63,465 nucleotides of DNA from an uncultured Clostridia bacterium. GTDB taxonomy: Bacteria > Bacillota > Clostridia > Oscillospirales > Acutalibacteraceae. Location of the stretch: NCBI GenBank assembly GCA_947623175.1, contig CANQGK010000016.1, positions 1-63,465 on the forward strand, given 5' to 3'. The translations under genes and the position numbers were made by a program. Below the pieces are notes generated by a model, which searched no databases, was not told the DNA's origin, and saw nothing but the letters and a program-made list of their open reading frames with translations. Positions 16,841 to 24,920 of this stretch are shown piece after piece (position 1 is the first letter of the stretch; the number at the start of each line of letters is the position of its first letter).

Positions 16841-18163
16841 TCACTCCTGTTCGTATAATTGACATGCGGCTTTGACCGCTTCGGCGGTAACCCCGTCGCG
16901 TATCGCTGCTTCCGATATACGGCACAAAACCGTATTCTCGCCGTCGCTTATTATCTCCGCCGCGCCCTGCAGGTCATACTTTCCCGCGTCAAGGTCGGCT
17001 TTTTTTACCGTGACAAAGTACAAAAGGCTCTCGCCCACCGCGGAGGTTTTCGGATCATACCGGTATATCTCGCGAACGCGGCTGTCGGTGTCCTTAAGTA
17101 CGGCGATGTTGTCCACCCACTTCGGCGGAACGGTGTAATAATAGCCGTCGTTGGCGTTTATCATCGTCGTGAGCCTCACCGTAAGCCGCTCTCCGTTAAA
17201 GGAGCACCACTCGGTAAGGTAGAGCTTTTCGTTAAGCTGAAGCTTGGTAACCGACGGAACGTCTCTCTGCACCGGTATCTCGGGAATGCCGTCGTCGTTG
17301 ATGTCCTCGAGCGCAAAGCTTGCGGAGCGCAGGGTAGCCAGGGTTTCCTTCGTATCGGGGGCAAATAAGGGGTTTACAAGCTCCCCCTTTTCCATAAACA
17401 GCACCTCGGTAACGGCGCCGATACCCTTTACCTCGTCGATATACACCGCCGGCTTGCCCGACGAAAGGGTGGATACCACCGGCATATTAAAGGTTTTGGC
17501 GGCATTGTCAAGCTCGCAGTCCGAAAGCTCGGCAACACCGTCGGGTAAAAGCTCGTAAAGGGCGGCGGTATTGCGGTTTTCGGCGGTATTAACGTTTATT
17601 ATGAGTATTTCGTTTTTGTCGTTTTCGCTCAAATCGCAGGTGGTAAAGTGGGTGTAACGTTGAAGCATTCTCTGCGTAAGCGAATTTTCGGCAAGGTTGT
17701 AAACCGCCAACTGCATCTCGCTGGTACCGTATATTTCCCAGCCGACAAGCAATTCCTTTATGCCGTCGCCGTCAAGGTCGCAAAATTCGAGCATATCCAC
17801 TCCGCCCGCGGCAAGGCTCTGTACCGCCGCGGACTTCCACTCGCCGTCCTTGAGGCGTATGTAGTTTAAATTCATATTGACGCTCTCGGCGCCCGTCGTG
17901 GCGTAAAAGGCAAAAGCCTCCAATATCCCGTCGCCGTCGATATCCTCCCGCACTATAGCCGAGCGGTAATCCCCGCGCGAGGGGTATTTGAGTGTATATT
18001 CTTCCTTTACACTGCGGCTCAGCGCCGTCGATATGGGGTTAAGCTCGCCCGTGAGCGCCGGCGGAGACAAAAGCTCGGCGGTATCCGAGGCAAAAAAACT
18101 ACAGCCGCAAAGGGTTATCGCCGTCAAAACAGACGCCCAAAAAGTCAAAAATTTTCTGATCAC
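16841..18163 (-). CDS. Putative lipoprotein with FG-GAP/VCBS-like DxDGD repeats
   Basis: 440 residues, not assigned to a known function. The signal peptide ends in a lipobox with Cys21 (TLCGC), so the mature protein is probably membrane-tethered on the outside. Three Asp-rich calcium-loop-like motifs, DIDGDGILEAF, DLDGDGIKELL and DINDDGIPEIP, resemble FG-GAP/VCBS beta-propeller repeats. It is the first gene of a lipoprotein-regulator-kinase operon, which suggests, as inference only, that it is an accessory sensor or target of the two-component system. Confidence 0.75.
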   Translation of the reverse strand: MIRKFLTFWASVLTAITLCGCSFFASDTAELLSPPALTGELNPISTALSRSVKEEYTLKYPSRGDYRSAIVREDIDGDGILEAFAFYATTGAESVNMNLNYIRLKDGEWKSAAVQSLAAGGVDMLEFCDLDGDGIKELLVGWEIYGTSEMQLAVYNLAENSLTQRMLQRYTHFTTCDLSENDKNEILIINVNTAENRNTAALYELLPDGVAELSDCELDNAAKTFNMPVVSTLSSGKPAVYIDEVKGIGAVTEVLFMEKGELVNPLFAPDTKETLATLRSASFALEDINDDGIPEIPVQRDVPSVTKLQLNEKLYLTEWCSFNGERLTVRLTTMINANDGYYYTVPPKWVDNIAVLKDTDSRVREIYRYDPKTSAVGESLLYFVTVKKADLDAGKYDLQGAAEIISDGENTVLCRISEAAIRDGVTAEAVKAACQLYEQE

Positions 18164-18200
18164 CGCCGCTCACCCCTTTATACATAAATATACATTGTAG

Positions 18201-18206
18201 ATTATA
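18201..18206 (-). promoter_or_regulatory. Probable -10 element for the lipoprotein operon
   Basis: TATAAT on the minus strand lies 38 bp upstream of the lipoprotein start, in an AT-rich stretch (18180-18290). No good -35 is visible at 17 bp, so it may need an activator. It would drive the long block running toward 3.5 kb. Confidence 0.4.
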
Positions 18207-18295
18207 CCATAACGAATTAAAAAAATAAAGATATTTTGTAAATAAAAAATTTTTTTAAAAAGTTTTATCCCTTTAAATTTCGGCGAAAAAAAGGG

Positions 18296-18347
18296 AACCC
18301 CCGTTTACCGCTTAAAAAAGCGCGCCGTTTGCGGTAAACGCGGGGTT
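18296..18347 (-). terminator. Terminator after mtaB
   Basis: CCCCCGTTTACCGC (18298-18311) and GCGGTAAACGCGGGG (18331-18345) pair with one 2-nt bulge. On the minus strand the stem is followed by TTCCCTTTTTT. It overlaps the last codon of mtaB. Confidence 0.75.
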
Positions 18348-19635
18348 ATTTTACAAGTCTTGCGAAGCTTACGCCGTCCTTCACGGAGTCGATTATCACT
18401 TCCCGTATCTCGCCGTCGAGCGGGCGGTCGGATTTTACGGCAACCCGCGAGTAATTCTCGGTGTAGCCCTCGCTTTTGCCGTCGGCGGTCGTCTCAAACA
18501 GCGCCTTAAAGGTTTTGCCGATTTGAGAACGCAGAAATTCCTCCTCCGCCTTTGCCGCGGCGGCGATCATTTCGCGACTGCGGCGGCTTTTTTCGGCGTT
18601 CGGCACCTGCCCGGGAAGCCCGTAAGCGACGGTGCCCTTGCGCCTCGAATAGGCGAAAACGTGGGTTTTTGCAAAGCCGATTTTGCGGACGTAATTTACG
18701 CTCTCGCGAAATTCCTCCTCGGTTTCCCCCGCGAAGCCCACCATAACGTCGGTAGTCAGAGCGGCGTCCGGAAACATTTTTCGTATTCGCGTCACGAGCT
18801 CGGTGTAAAAGGCGGTGTCGTACCGGCGGTTCATCCGCTTAAGCGTCCGGTCGCACCCCGACTGCAGGGATATATGGAACTGCGGGCAGAATTTTTCGCA
18901 TTTTTTAAACCTTTCGAGCATTTCGTCGCTTATAAGGTCGGGCTCGAGCGAGCCGAGCCGCACCCTTTTTATGCCGTCGGAAAAAGCCGCCGCCTCCACC
19001 GCGTCGCAAAGATCGAAGTCGCCGTCGCTGCCGTAAGCCGAGAGGTTAATACCTACCAAGACTATCTCGGAAAATCCGTTTTTCGCAAGCGCCGCCGCCT
19101 CGGCTTTTATATCCTCGGGCGGTTTTGAGCGCACAAATCCGCGCGCCGAAGGGATAATGCAGTAACTGCAATACCGCTCACAGCCGTCCTCTATCTTGAT
19201 ATACGCCCGCGTCCTCTCCGAAAAGGCGGAGATTGCGGGGGTGTTGAACCGCGCCTTTTCCCTGTGAGGCAAAATTTTAATTATCCGCTCGCCGTCGCTT
19301 AAAAATTTTTCGGTAAGCGTCACTATCTCGGCGACGTCGGTATTGCCGGCGATAACGTCGGCTTCGGGGAAGGCGTCGGCAAGCTCGGGAAACGCCTGCA
19401 CCATACAGCCGGTGAGAATTATCGCCGCGTTCGGATTGGATTTGCGAAAGCGGCGCAGGATCTGTCGGGTTTTGCGGTCGCTTTCCGCCGTTACGGTGCA
19501 GGAATTTATAACCGCCGCGTCAAAGGCGCCGTCCGCGCCGACGCAAACGTGCCCCGCTTTTTCAAAGGTTTCGCGCATCGCCTCGGTCTCGTATTGGTTC
19601 ACCTTACAGCCGAGTGTGTAAAAAGCTACGTTCAT
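18346..19635 (-). CDS. mtaB: tRNA (t6A37)-C2 methylthiotransferase
   Basis: 429 residues. Radical-SAM enzyme converting t6A37 to ms2t6A37 in tRNAs reading ANN codons. N-terminal cluster cysteines appear in FYTLGCKVNQYETEAM, INSCTVTAESD and LTGCMVQAFP; the radical-SAM motif is CERYCSYCIIPSARGFVRS; a TRAM-like C-terminus is present. The LGCKVNQ opening and the CxxYCxxCIIP motif distinguish MtaB from RimO (LGCPKN) at 9.4 kb. It is monocistronic between a terminator and the thiT promoter. Confidence 0.93.
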   Translation of the reverse strand: MNVAFYTLGCKVNQYETEAMRETFEKAGHVCVGADGAFDAAVINSCTVTAESDRKTRQILRRFRKSNPNAAIILTGCMVQAFPELADAFPEADVIAGNTDVAEIVTLTEKFLSDGERIIKILPHREKARFNTPAISAFSERTRAYIKIEDGCERYCSYCIIPSARGFVRSKPPEDIKAEAAALAKNGFSEIVLVGINLSAYGSDGDFDLCDAVEAAAFSDGIKRVRLGSLEPDLISDEMLERFKKCEKFCPQFHISLQSGCDRTLKRMNRRYDTAFYTELVTRIRKMFPDAALTTDVMVGFAGETEEEFRESVNYVRKIGFAKTHVFAYSRRKGTVAYGLPGQVPNAEKSRRSREMIAAAAKAEEEFLRSQIGKTFKALFETTADGKSEGYTENYSRVAVKSDRPLDGEIREVIIDSVKDGVSFARLVK

Positions 19636-19743
19636 TTTTTTCGCTCCGTATAACTTTAAGTGTAATAAACAAATAGATTATACACGCTATTTTGTTTTTT
19701 TTCAACTAAAACCCGATTTTTTAAGCCGAAACCCGATTATAAC

Positions 19744-19772
19744 TTGACATAAGCGCCCAGCGGTGGTATAAT
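19744..19772 (+). promoter_or_regulatory. Consensus promoter of the thiT leader
   Basis: TTGACA (19744-19749), a 17-bp spacer and TATAAT (19767-19772), placed about 9 bp before the TPP riboswitch. This is a perfect match to the housekeeping sigma consensus, so control is expected at the riboswitch. Confidence 0.85.
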
Positions 19773-19780
19773 TTGCTTGC

Positions 19781-19880
19781 AATGAGGGAGCTCGATGAAA
19801 CTCGGGCTGAGAGGAAATCCGTTTTACTATGATTTCGACCTTTAACCTGATGCGGATAATGCCGCCGTAGGGAAATACGT
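19781..19880 (+). ncRNA. TPP riboswitch (thi box)
   Basis: Contains the conserved thi-box elements GGGCTGAGAGG, CCTTTAACCTGATGCGGATAATGCC (spread over 19838-19866) and GTAGGGAAA in correct order and spacing. It binds thiamine pyrophosphate. An intrinsic terminator at 19891-19925 lies just downstream and the regulated gene encodes a thiamine transporter, so transcription attenuation by TPP is the expected mechanism. Confidence 0.95.
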
Positions 19881-19890
19881 AAAAAGTATT

Positions 19891-19925
19891 GCCGCAGGTG
19901 GATTGCCTGCGGCATTTCGTTTTTC
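19891..19925 (+). terminator. Riboswitch-controlled intrinsic terminator
   Basis: GCCGCAGG (19891-19898) and CCTGCGGC (19906-19913) form a strong stem followed by ATTTCGTTTTT. It lies between the TPP aptamer and thiT and is the likely expression platform. Confidence 0.85.
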
Positions 19926-19989
19926 CGGTCTTGCCGAATAACGGGATGTTCGGCGACACAGGTATTGCAAGAGAAAGGAGTAACAAAAA

Positions 19990-20580
19990 ATGAAAAAATC
20001 ACCTATTTTTAACCTCACACTGTCCGCCGTTTTTGTGGCGCTGGCGACCGTTTTAAGCTTGATTAAGCTTTTTAAAGCGCCGCTCGGCGGTTCGGTAACC
20101 CTGCTCAGCATGCTGCCGATCGTTATGATCTCCGCCATGCTCGGCGTAAAATGGGGGCTTGCAAGCGCCTTCGTTTATTCGCTTATCCAGCTGCTTTTCG
20201 GCATAATTTTCGACGGCTTGCTCGGCTGGGGCTTAACTCCGGTTATGCTTATCGGCACCATACTGTTCGACTATATCATCGCCTTTACGGTTTTAGGTAT
20301 TGCCGGCATTTTCGCCAAAAAGGGCGCCGCGGGCGTAGCTCTGGGCACCGCGCTTGCGATAGCCTTGAGATTTGTAAGCCACTTTATTTCGGGCTACGTG
20401 ATTTTCAAAAATCTTGAGCAGTTCGAGCTTTTCGGCAAGCTTTTCGCAAACCGCCCGATTTTGTATTCGATAGCCTACAACGGACTGTATATGCTGCCGG
20501 AGCTTGTGTTTACCGTGATTTTCGCGGTTATCGTATTCAATATTCCGCAGGTCAAAAAATTGATGGCGAATAATGCTTAA
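19990..20580 (+). CDS. thiT: ThiT, thiamine-specific S component of an ECF transporter
   Basis: 196 residues, about six membrane helices. ThiT binds thiamine outside and works with the shared EcfA-EcfA'-EcfT energising module, which is not in this window. Typical ThiT features are the GGSVTLLSMLPIVMISAMLG stretch, the GVKWGLASAFVYSLIQLLFG segment and the YNGLYMLPELV region near the C-terminus. The TPP riboswitch upstream supports the substrate. The stop codon overlaps that of the convergent gene at TTAA (20577-20580). Confidence 0.95.
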   Translation: MKKSPIFNLTLSAVFVALATVLSLIKLFKAPLGGSVTLLSMLPIVMISAMLGVKWGLASAFVYSLIQLLFGIIFDGLLGWGLTPVMLIGTILFDYIIAFTVLGIAGIFAKKGAAGVALGTALAIALRFVSHFISGYVIFKNLEQFELFGKLFANRPILYSIAYNGLYMLPELVFTVIFAVIVFNIPQVKKLMANNA

Positions 20581-21941
20581 AGGTTCGCTTCTTTAAGCAG
20601 ATTGTACTGTCGGGCTATTTGGTACCAGGTCACCGGCCCCGCCGAGCCTGTGACGGGCAGACCGAATAATCTTTGAAATTCCGACACGGCATTTTCGGTT
20701 TGCTCGCCGTAATATCCCGTTACCGAAATATGCGGCAGTTCATTTATAAACGAGGCGATATACGACAGATATTTTTGTATATCTTCCACGTCGCCGTTTC
20801 TGATACCCGGGGTCAAAAAATATCCCGGGTATAATTTTGCGCTCTCGCCCTGATAGCCGGGCGGCAGGGCGCCCACCGTTTCCTCGTATATGCGGGAAAT
20901 CGCTATCCAATCGTCGTTGTCCACCCGCCCGTTTAAGGGGAGGCCGTAAAAGCTTTGAAACCGCTCGACCGCCTCGAGGGTTTGCTTGTCAAAAACCCCG
21001 TTATAGGGCACTGTCGGCAGATTGCCGCCGAAAAAGGCGATGACGTTTAGATAAAATTGCAGCGTGTGCACCGGCACCCCCTCGTCGCCGAAAGCAAGCT
21101 CGGTCGAAAAGGGCAAAGTCGCTTCTTCGAGCGTTATCCCCTCGGCGATGATTTCCGAGAGCGCCTTTACCCCCTCGTAATACCGCTTTATTGCGTACCA
21201 TGTGGCTTTGTCGACCTCGCCCGTCACCTCAAGATCGGCAATTTCCTGAAATTTCCTTACCGCAAGCTCGGTATCGAGACCGAAAATCCCGTCGGTTTTG
21301 CGGATTTTGGGTATCGCGGGGTAGTTTTGCGCAATGCGGTTAAGCGCCACCTGTACGATTCGAACGTCGTTGCGCCTCATCCCGAGCCGCAGGGGTATTC
21401 CCGGATAGGACTCGCTTAAGGGCGCCACCGGAGCGTTTTCGACTATGTAAACGTCGCTTCCGTAATAATTTTGCAAAATTTCAAGCGCCGAAAGCCCGCG
21501 GTTTGCAAGCTCCACCGAACCCCATTGCGAAAGCCCCGCGCAGGTGGAGGTGGTGCCGTTGCAAAAAGCGGCGAAAAGCGGCTGAACACCGCCTTCGCGC
21601 ACAAGGTAATTATCAAAAATCTCATTAACTGTGCGGTCGATGGTTTCGAATATTTCGCGATCCTTTACAAACGCCTGGTCGTACCTCGTGTCGTTGGTTA
21701 TGTCGAAATCATACCCGCGCGAACGGTAATGCTCGGTATAAATTCGGTTGAGCGCAAAGGTTATTATCGCGTAAATGTTGGCTTTGAGCGCCTCCTCGGG
21801 CCAGGTGGGATATATCTCGCTCGAAGCCGCGTTTTTAACGTAATCGATAAAGGGCACCACAACGTTCTGCGCGGGCGCGTCCGGCGCCCCCAAATGCACG
21901 GTCACCGTCTCCGGTATCACCGGCGTAAGCAGCGTCGCCAT
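20577..21941 (-). CDS. SpoIID-like / triple peptidoglycan-binding domain protein
   Basis: 454 residues. Residues about 25-165 resemble a SpoIID/LytB domain (VPFIDYVKNAASSEIYPTWP, KANIYAIITFALNRIYTEHY, FCNGTTSTCAGLSQWGS), and three PG_binding_1 domains follow at about 185-250, 285-350 and 375-445, each ending FQxxxGLPVTGxxxxxTW. No signal peptide is visible, so it may act in the forespore or mother cell or be exported in a non-classical way. Homologues occur widely in spore-forming Clostridia, often beside a small protein like the one at 22952-23407. A role in spore wall or cortex remodelling is inference. Confidence 0.8.
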   Translation of the reverse strand: MATLLTPVIPETVTVHLGAPDAPAQNVVVPFIDYVKNAASSEIYPTWPEEALKANIYAIITFALNRIYTEHYRSRGYDFDITNDTRYDQAFVKDREIFETIDRTVNEIFDNYLVREGGVQPLFAAFCNGTTSTCAGLSQWGSVELANRGLSALEILQNYYGSDVYIVENAPVAPLSESYPGIPLRLGMRRNDVRIVQVALNRIAQNYPAIPKIRKTDGIFGLDTELAVRKFQEIADLEVTGEVDKATWYAIKRYYEGVKALSEIIAEGITLEEATLPFSTELAFGDEGVPVHTLQFYLNVIAFFGGNLPTVPYNGVFDKQTLEAVERFQSFYGLPLNGRVDNDDWIAISRIYEETVGALPPGYQGESAKLYPGYFLTPGIRNGDVEDIQKYLSYIASFINELPHISVTGYYGEQTENAVSEFQRLFGLPVTGSAGPVTWYQIARQYNLLKEANL

Positions 21942-21989
21942 AAAATCATCTCCGATCCGATTTTTATAATAAAAACTTTAGCTTCTTCT

Positions 21990-22946
21990 CGGCTTTAGCC
22001 CCGTAAATCCCACCACCAACTAACGTTGGTCCCCATCCCTTTAGGCAAGGGAGGCTTTACGCAAAGCGAGTTTGACAAATGGCGGTAAAGCAAAGATGAA
22101 ACTAAAGTTTAAATTCAGCGTATCTGTAGCCTTTCTCTCCCTTCGTCTTTGCCTACGGCAAATCCACCTCCCCCGTCAGGTGGAGGCAAGGCGCGCATGG
22201 CGCGCGGGAAATTTTAAAATCATCTGCAACTAAGCATTTCTCAAATTTGAAGCTTAAAAAGCATAATTTAGAACATTAATCCTTGGCTCCATCTGACGAG
22301 GGAGCTGTCGGCGTAAGCCGACTGAGGGAGAGAAAAGGTGAAGCTTAGATAAAGCTAAAGCCTTAAAAAGAAACTAAAAATCATCCTGCGCGCCCGCGCG
22401 CCTTGCCCCCATCTGCCGAGGGGGGTGTCTTTTGCACTGCAAAAGACAGGGGGAGAGAAAAGGTGAAGCTTAGATGAACCTAAAACCTTAAGAAGAAACT
22501 AAAAATTATCCTGCCGCGCGTCGTGCGCGCCTCGCCCCCATCTGCCGAGGGGGGTGGCTTTTGCACAGCAAAAGACGAGGGGAGAGGAAAGGTGAAGCAA
22601 CGAAGCAACTAAAGCTTTATAAAACAATGTATCGCGCACCACTTGAGCCTCCCTTGCCTAAAGGGAGGTGGCGGCGTAGCCGACGGAGGGATTAACGGCG
22701 CTAAAGCACAGCTCTCAGCTTCACGGGTGAGCAGGTATCCCTCAGTCAGCTACGCCGACAGCCCCAAAGTGCGCTTTGCGCACAAGGTAATAAGTAATAT
22801 CGAATAGTGAAAAAGTATACGAGCACGCAGCATTGTTTTATAAGACTTTAGTATCTTCTCGGCTTTAGCCCCGTTAATCCCACCACCAACTAACGTTGGT
22901 CCCCCTCCCTTTAGGCAAGGGAGGCTTTGCGCAGAGCGAGCGCTTC
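21990..22946. repeat. Interspersed repeat cluster 3
   Basis: About 960 bp of palindromic modules with no gene: several two-hairpin elements (for example 22130-22335, 22385-22460, 22500-22590), halves of the 139-bp element (22005-22055, 22648-22700, 22880-22930) and the ATATTACTTATTACC motif inverted at 22765-22805. It ends in the boundary motif ATGAAAAATGAAGCG (minus strand) that abuts the stop codon of the next gene. It separates two genes that are usually adjacent. Confidence 0.85.
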
Positions 22947-22951
22947 ATTTT

Positions 22952-23407
22952 TCATGGCGTCAGCTTCGCTCTTTTGAGCGTCGTGACGCCGCCGAATACC
23001 GCCACACGGGAATAAATAACGTCGGCGAAGCCGTCCGCCTTGATTTCGAGGGCGTAGTCGGCGTAGGGCTTGCCGTCGGGCGCGGGAGTCAACGAGAGCG
23101 ACCTCGGCGGCGTTTTGAGCAAAAACGCGTCGGTTTTGCCGCTGCGGTCGGTAAAGCCCCGGGCTTCGATTTTGCGGTTCTCGTCATCCCCCGAAAAGAC
23201 CGTAACGCAGGCGTTTTCGAGCGGATAACGCGAGCCGAGCGTCGTCACCGCAACCTTAAGCCTGCCGAAATTCTCCGCCTCGCCGGATTTTGCCGAACGG
23301 GCGTCCGATTTTTCCTTCCCCGCGTTCAAATTCGCCCTTTCGGCGCCGGCTTTGCGGTAAATCTCGAGCATTTCGGTCTTGTATTTTTCAATAAGCGAAT
23401 TATCCAT
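22952..23407 (-). CDS. Hypothetical protein with carboxypeptidase-regulatory-like beta domain
   Basis: 151 residues. The N-terminus is helical and charged (MDNSLIEKYKTEMLEIYRKA); from about residue 48 it has a beta-sandwich pattern (GRLKVAVTTLGSRYPLENAC, VTVFSGDD, TDRSGKTDAFLLKTP, YALEIKADGFADVIYSRVAV) like the CarboxypepD_reg/Cna-B fold. There is no signal peptide. Similar small proteins are, from my knowledge of Clostridia, found next to the SpoIID/PG-binding protein encoded at 20577-21941; here a repeat cluster intervenes. Function is unknown. The stop codon TGA lies in or at the edge of a repeat boundary motif. Confidence 0.7.
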   Translation of the reverse strand: MDNSLIEKYKTEMLEIYRKAGAERANLNAGKEKSDARSAKSGEAENFGRLKVAVTTLGSRYPLENACVTVFSGDDENRKIEARGFTDRSGKTDAFLLKTPPRSLSLTPAPDGKPYADYALEIKADGFADVIYSRVAVFGGVTTLKRAKLTP

Positions 23408-23534
23408 GTTTTTCCTCCGCCGATACGCCTTGCGCGCTTTTTAGACTTTGAGCCTAAAACATTGTATGCTTTCGCGGCGGTTTTGTGAATTTTTCGAAAG
23501 ATTTTATATTTTCAAATTTACAGCAATATTTTTC

Positions 23535-23563
23535 TTGCTTTTTTGAGTGAATGTTGTTACAAT
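23535..23563 (+). promoter_or_regulatory. Promoter of the ferredoxin gene
   Basis: TTGCTT (23535-23540), 17-bp spacer, TACAAT (23558-23563), 30 bp before the ferredoxin start. The match to consensus is good. Confidence 0.6.
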
Positions 23564-23593
23564 AGGGATAAAAGGCTATGGAGGTGTATTTTA

Positions 23594-23764
23594 ATGGCTT
23601 ATAAAATTTCCGACGCTTGCATCAGCTGCGGCGCTTGTGCCGCCGGCTGCCCCTGCGAAGCTATTTCCGAAGGCGATGCTCAATACGTTATCGATCCCGA
23701 TAAGTGCATAAGCTGCGGCGCTTGCGCGGCAGGCTGCCCCGTAGATGCGATCTCCGAGGACTAA
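23594..23764 (+). CDS. 2[4Fe-4S] ferredoxin
   Basis: 56 residues, the classical clostridial ferredoxin size. Two CxxCxxCxxxC(P) motifs are present: [12 protein letters not shown] near residue 9 and [12 protein letters not shown] near residue 38, symmetrically arranged and each binding a [4Fe-4S] cluster. It carries low-potential electrons for fermentative and hydrogen metabolism. The start is set by GGAGG 8-9 nt upstream of the ATG at 23594; an upstream in-frame ATG would add a cysteine-rich, non-family extension and overlap the promoter. Confidence 0.96.
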   Translation: MAYKISDACISCGACAAGCPCEAISEGDAQYVIDPDKCISCGACAAGCPVDAISED

Positions 23765-23877
23765 GGGTACATGGATTAATGAGTTTACAAGCGCCTTGCA
23801 GCTTCGCTGTACGGGCGTTTGTCATTTTGAGCGCCGTCGACCTTTTTCGACATGAAATTACAAAGGAGAGATTTCCC

Positions 23878-24339
23878 GTGGAAAACACCAAAACCGTCGC
23901 CACCAATAAAAAGGCGTATCACGAATATTTTGTTTTAGAGAGCTTCGAAGCGGGAATTTCTCTTTCCGGAACCGAGGTAAAGTCGGTAAGGCAGGGCGGC
24001 GTTAATTTAAAGGACGCCTGGTGCAGTGTCGACGACGGCGAGATGATAATCAAGCAAATGCACATAAGCCCCTACGAGCAGGGCAATATTTTCAACAAGC
24101 CGCCCGCCCGTAACCGCCGTTTGCTTATGCACAAGCGGGAAATTATGCGCCTTTTCGGCGCCGTAAAGCAGGAGGGGCTGGCGCTCATACCGCTGTCGGT
24201 TTACTTCAAGGGCTCGCTCGTCAAGGTGCAGCTGGGCCTTTGCAGGGGCAAAAAGCTCTACGACAAGCGCGATACCGCCGCCAAACGCGACGCCAACCGT
24301 CAAATCGACCGCGCGCTTAAGGAGCAGAACCGAAATTAA
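23878..24339 (+). CDS. smpB: SsrA-binding protein SmpB
   Basis: 153 residues from a GTG start at 23878 preceded by AAAGGAGAG. SmpB binds the tRNA-like domain of tmRNA and delivers it to stalled ribosomes. The family pattern is clear: [38 protein letters not shown], the HISPYEQGN motif, and a lysine-rich tail with [14 protein letters not shown]. Its RNA partner is encoded immediately downstream. The longer frame starting at 23704 overlaps the ferredoxin gene and is rejected. Confidence 0.97.
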   Translation: MENTKTVATNKKAYHEYFVLESFEAGISLSGTEVKSVRQGGVNLKDAWCSVDDGEMIIKQMHISPYEQGNIFNKPPARNRRLLMHKREIMRLFGAVKQEGLALIPLSVYFKGSLVKVQLGLCRGKKLYDKRDTAAKRDANRQIDRALKEQNRN

Positions 24340-24365
24340 ACGGTTAATTTTAAATTTTTATATAC

Positions 24366-24711
24366 GGGGATGTAAAGGATTCGACGGGGATTTTGCAGTA
24401 CCGGAAGCGAGCAGCGGTGCGGAACCGCTTTAAAATCCGCATAAAAAATTAACTAACAACAATAAAGTTGCTTTAGCTGCCTAATTAGGCGGCTCATCCG
24501 ACCAAAGAGTACCGCGGCTTTGTAAGGGTGTCATTTAAGCGGTGAACGTGAACGGCGGACCGCTCCCGCCGCCGTCACGCCGTGGGAGCTACCGAGCCTT
24601 GCAGTCCGACGCTTGACGGCAGGGCAAGGGAAAGCAAACATGCGTCTGCGCTCGGAGACGCCGGTATGAATAGATTTTCGGACGCGGGTTCGACTCCCGC
24701 CATCTCCACCA
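24366..24711 (+). ncRNA. ssrA: Transfer-messenger RNA (tmRNA)
   Basis: The 5' end GGGGATG pairs with CATCTCC at the 3' end, followed by an encoded ACCA; the T-arm GGGTTCGACTCCC is present. The resume reading frame is at about 24452-24484 and encodes a tag ending NNNKVALAA before TAA, the typical degradation tag. Trans-translation rescues stalled ribosomes. It is one-piece (not permuted), and lies 26 bp after smpB. Confidence 0.97.
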
Positions 24712-24715
24712 AAAA

Positions 24716-24746
24716 GAGCCGATTGCGTTTGCAATCGGCTCTTTTT
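24716..24746 (+). terminator. tmRNA terminator
   Basis: GAGCCGATTGC (24716-24726), loop GTTT and GCAATCGGCTC (24731-24741) form a perfect stem followed by TTTTT. The preceding AAAAA makes it potentially bidirectional, so it may also end the minus-strand adhesin transcript. Confidence 0.9.
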
Positions 24747-24750
24747 GTGA

Positions 24751-24920
24751 ATGATGTTTGCCCTTGCTGGCAAAATGATGTCGCTGACGCTTATGATGTC
24801 GGCTTCGACAATGATGTGTGCCTAAAGGCACATGGGCAAACATCGCATCATTGCGAACGAAGTGAGCTACATCATTGCGCCTTCGGGCGTAACATCATAT
24901 CGTCCTTGGCGAAACATCAT
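24751..24920. repeat. Branched bilaterally symmetric palindromic element
   Basis: ATGATG occurs four times in the left half (24751, 24775, 24793, 24811) and CATCAT four times in the right half (24846, 24870, 24893, 24915), and small hairpins such as TTGCCCttgctGGCAA, GTCGGCTTCGAC, GTGCCTAAAGGCAC and GCGCCTTCGGGCG fill the intervals. GATGTTTGCCC (24753-24763) is perfectly complementary to GGGCAAACATC (24835-24845). The whole could fold as a branched cruciform. It overlaps the 3' end of the adhesin gene. I believe related sequences occur in other gut Clostridia, but no name is known to me. Confidence 0.8.
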
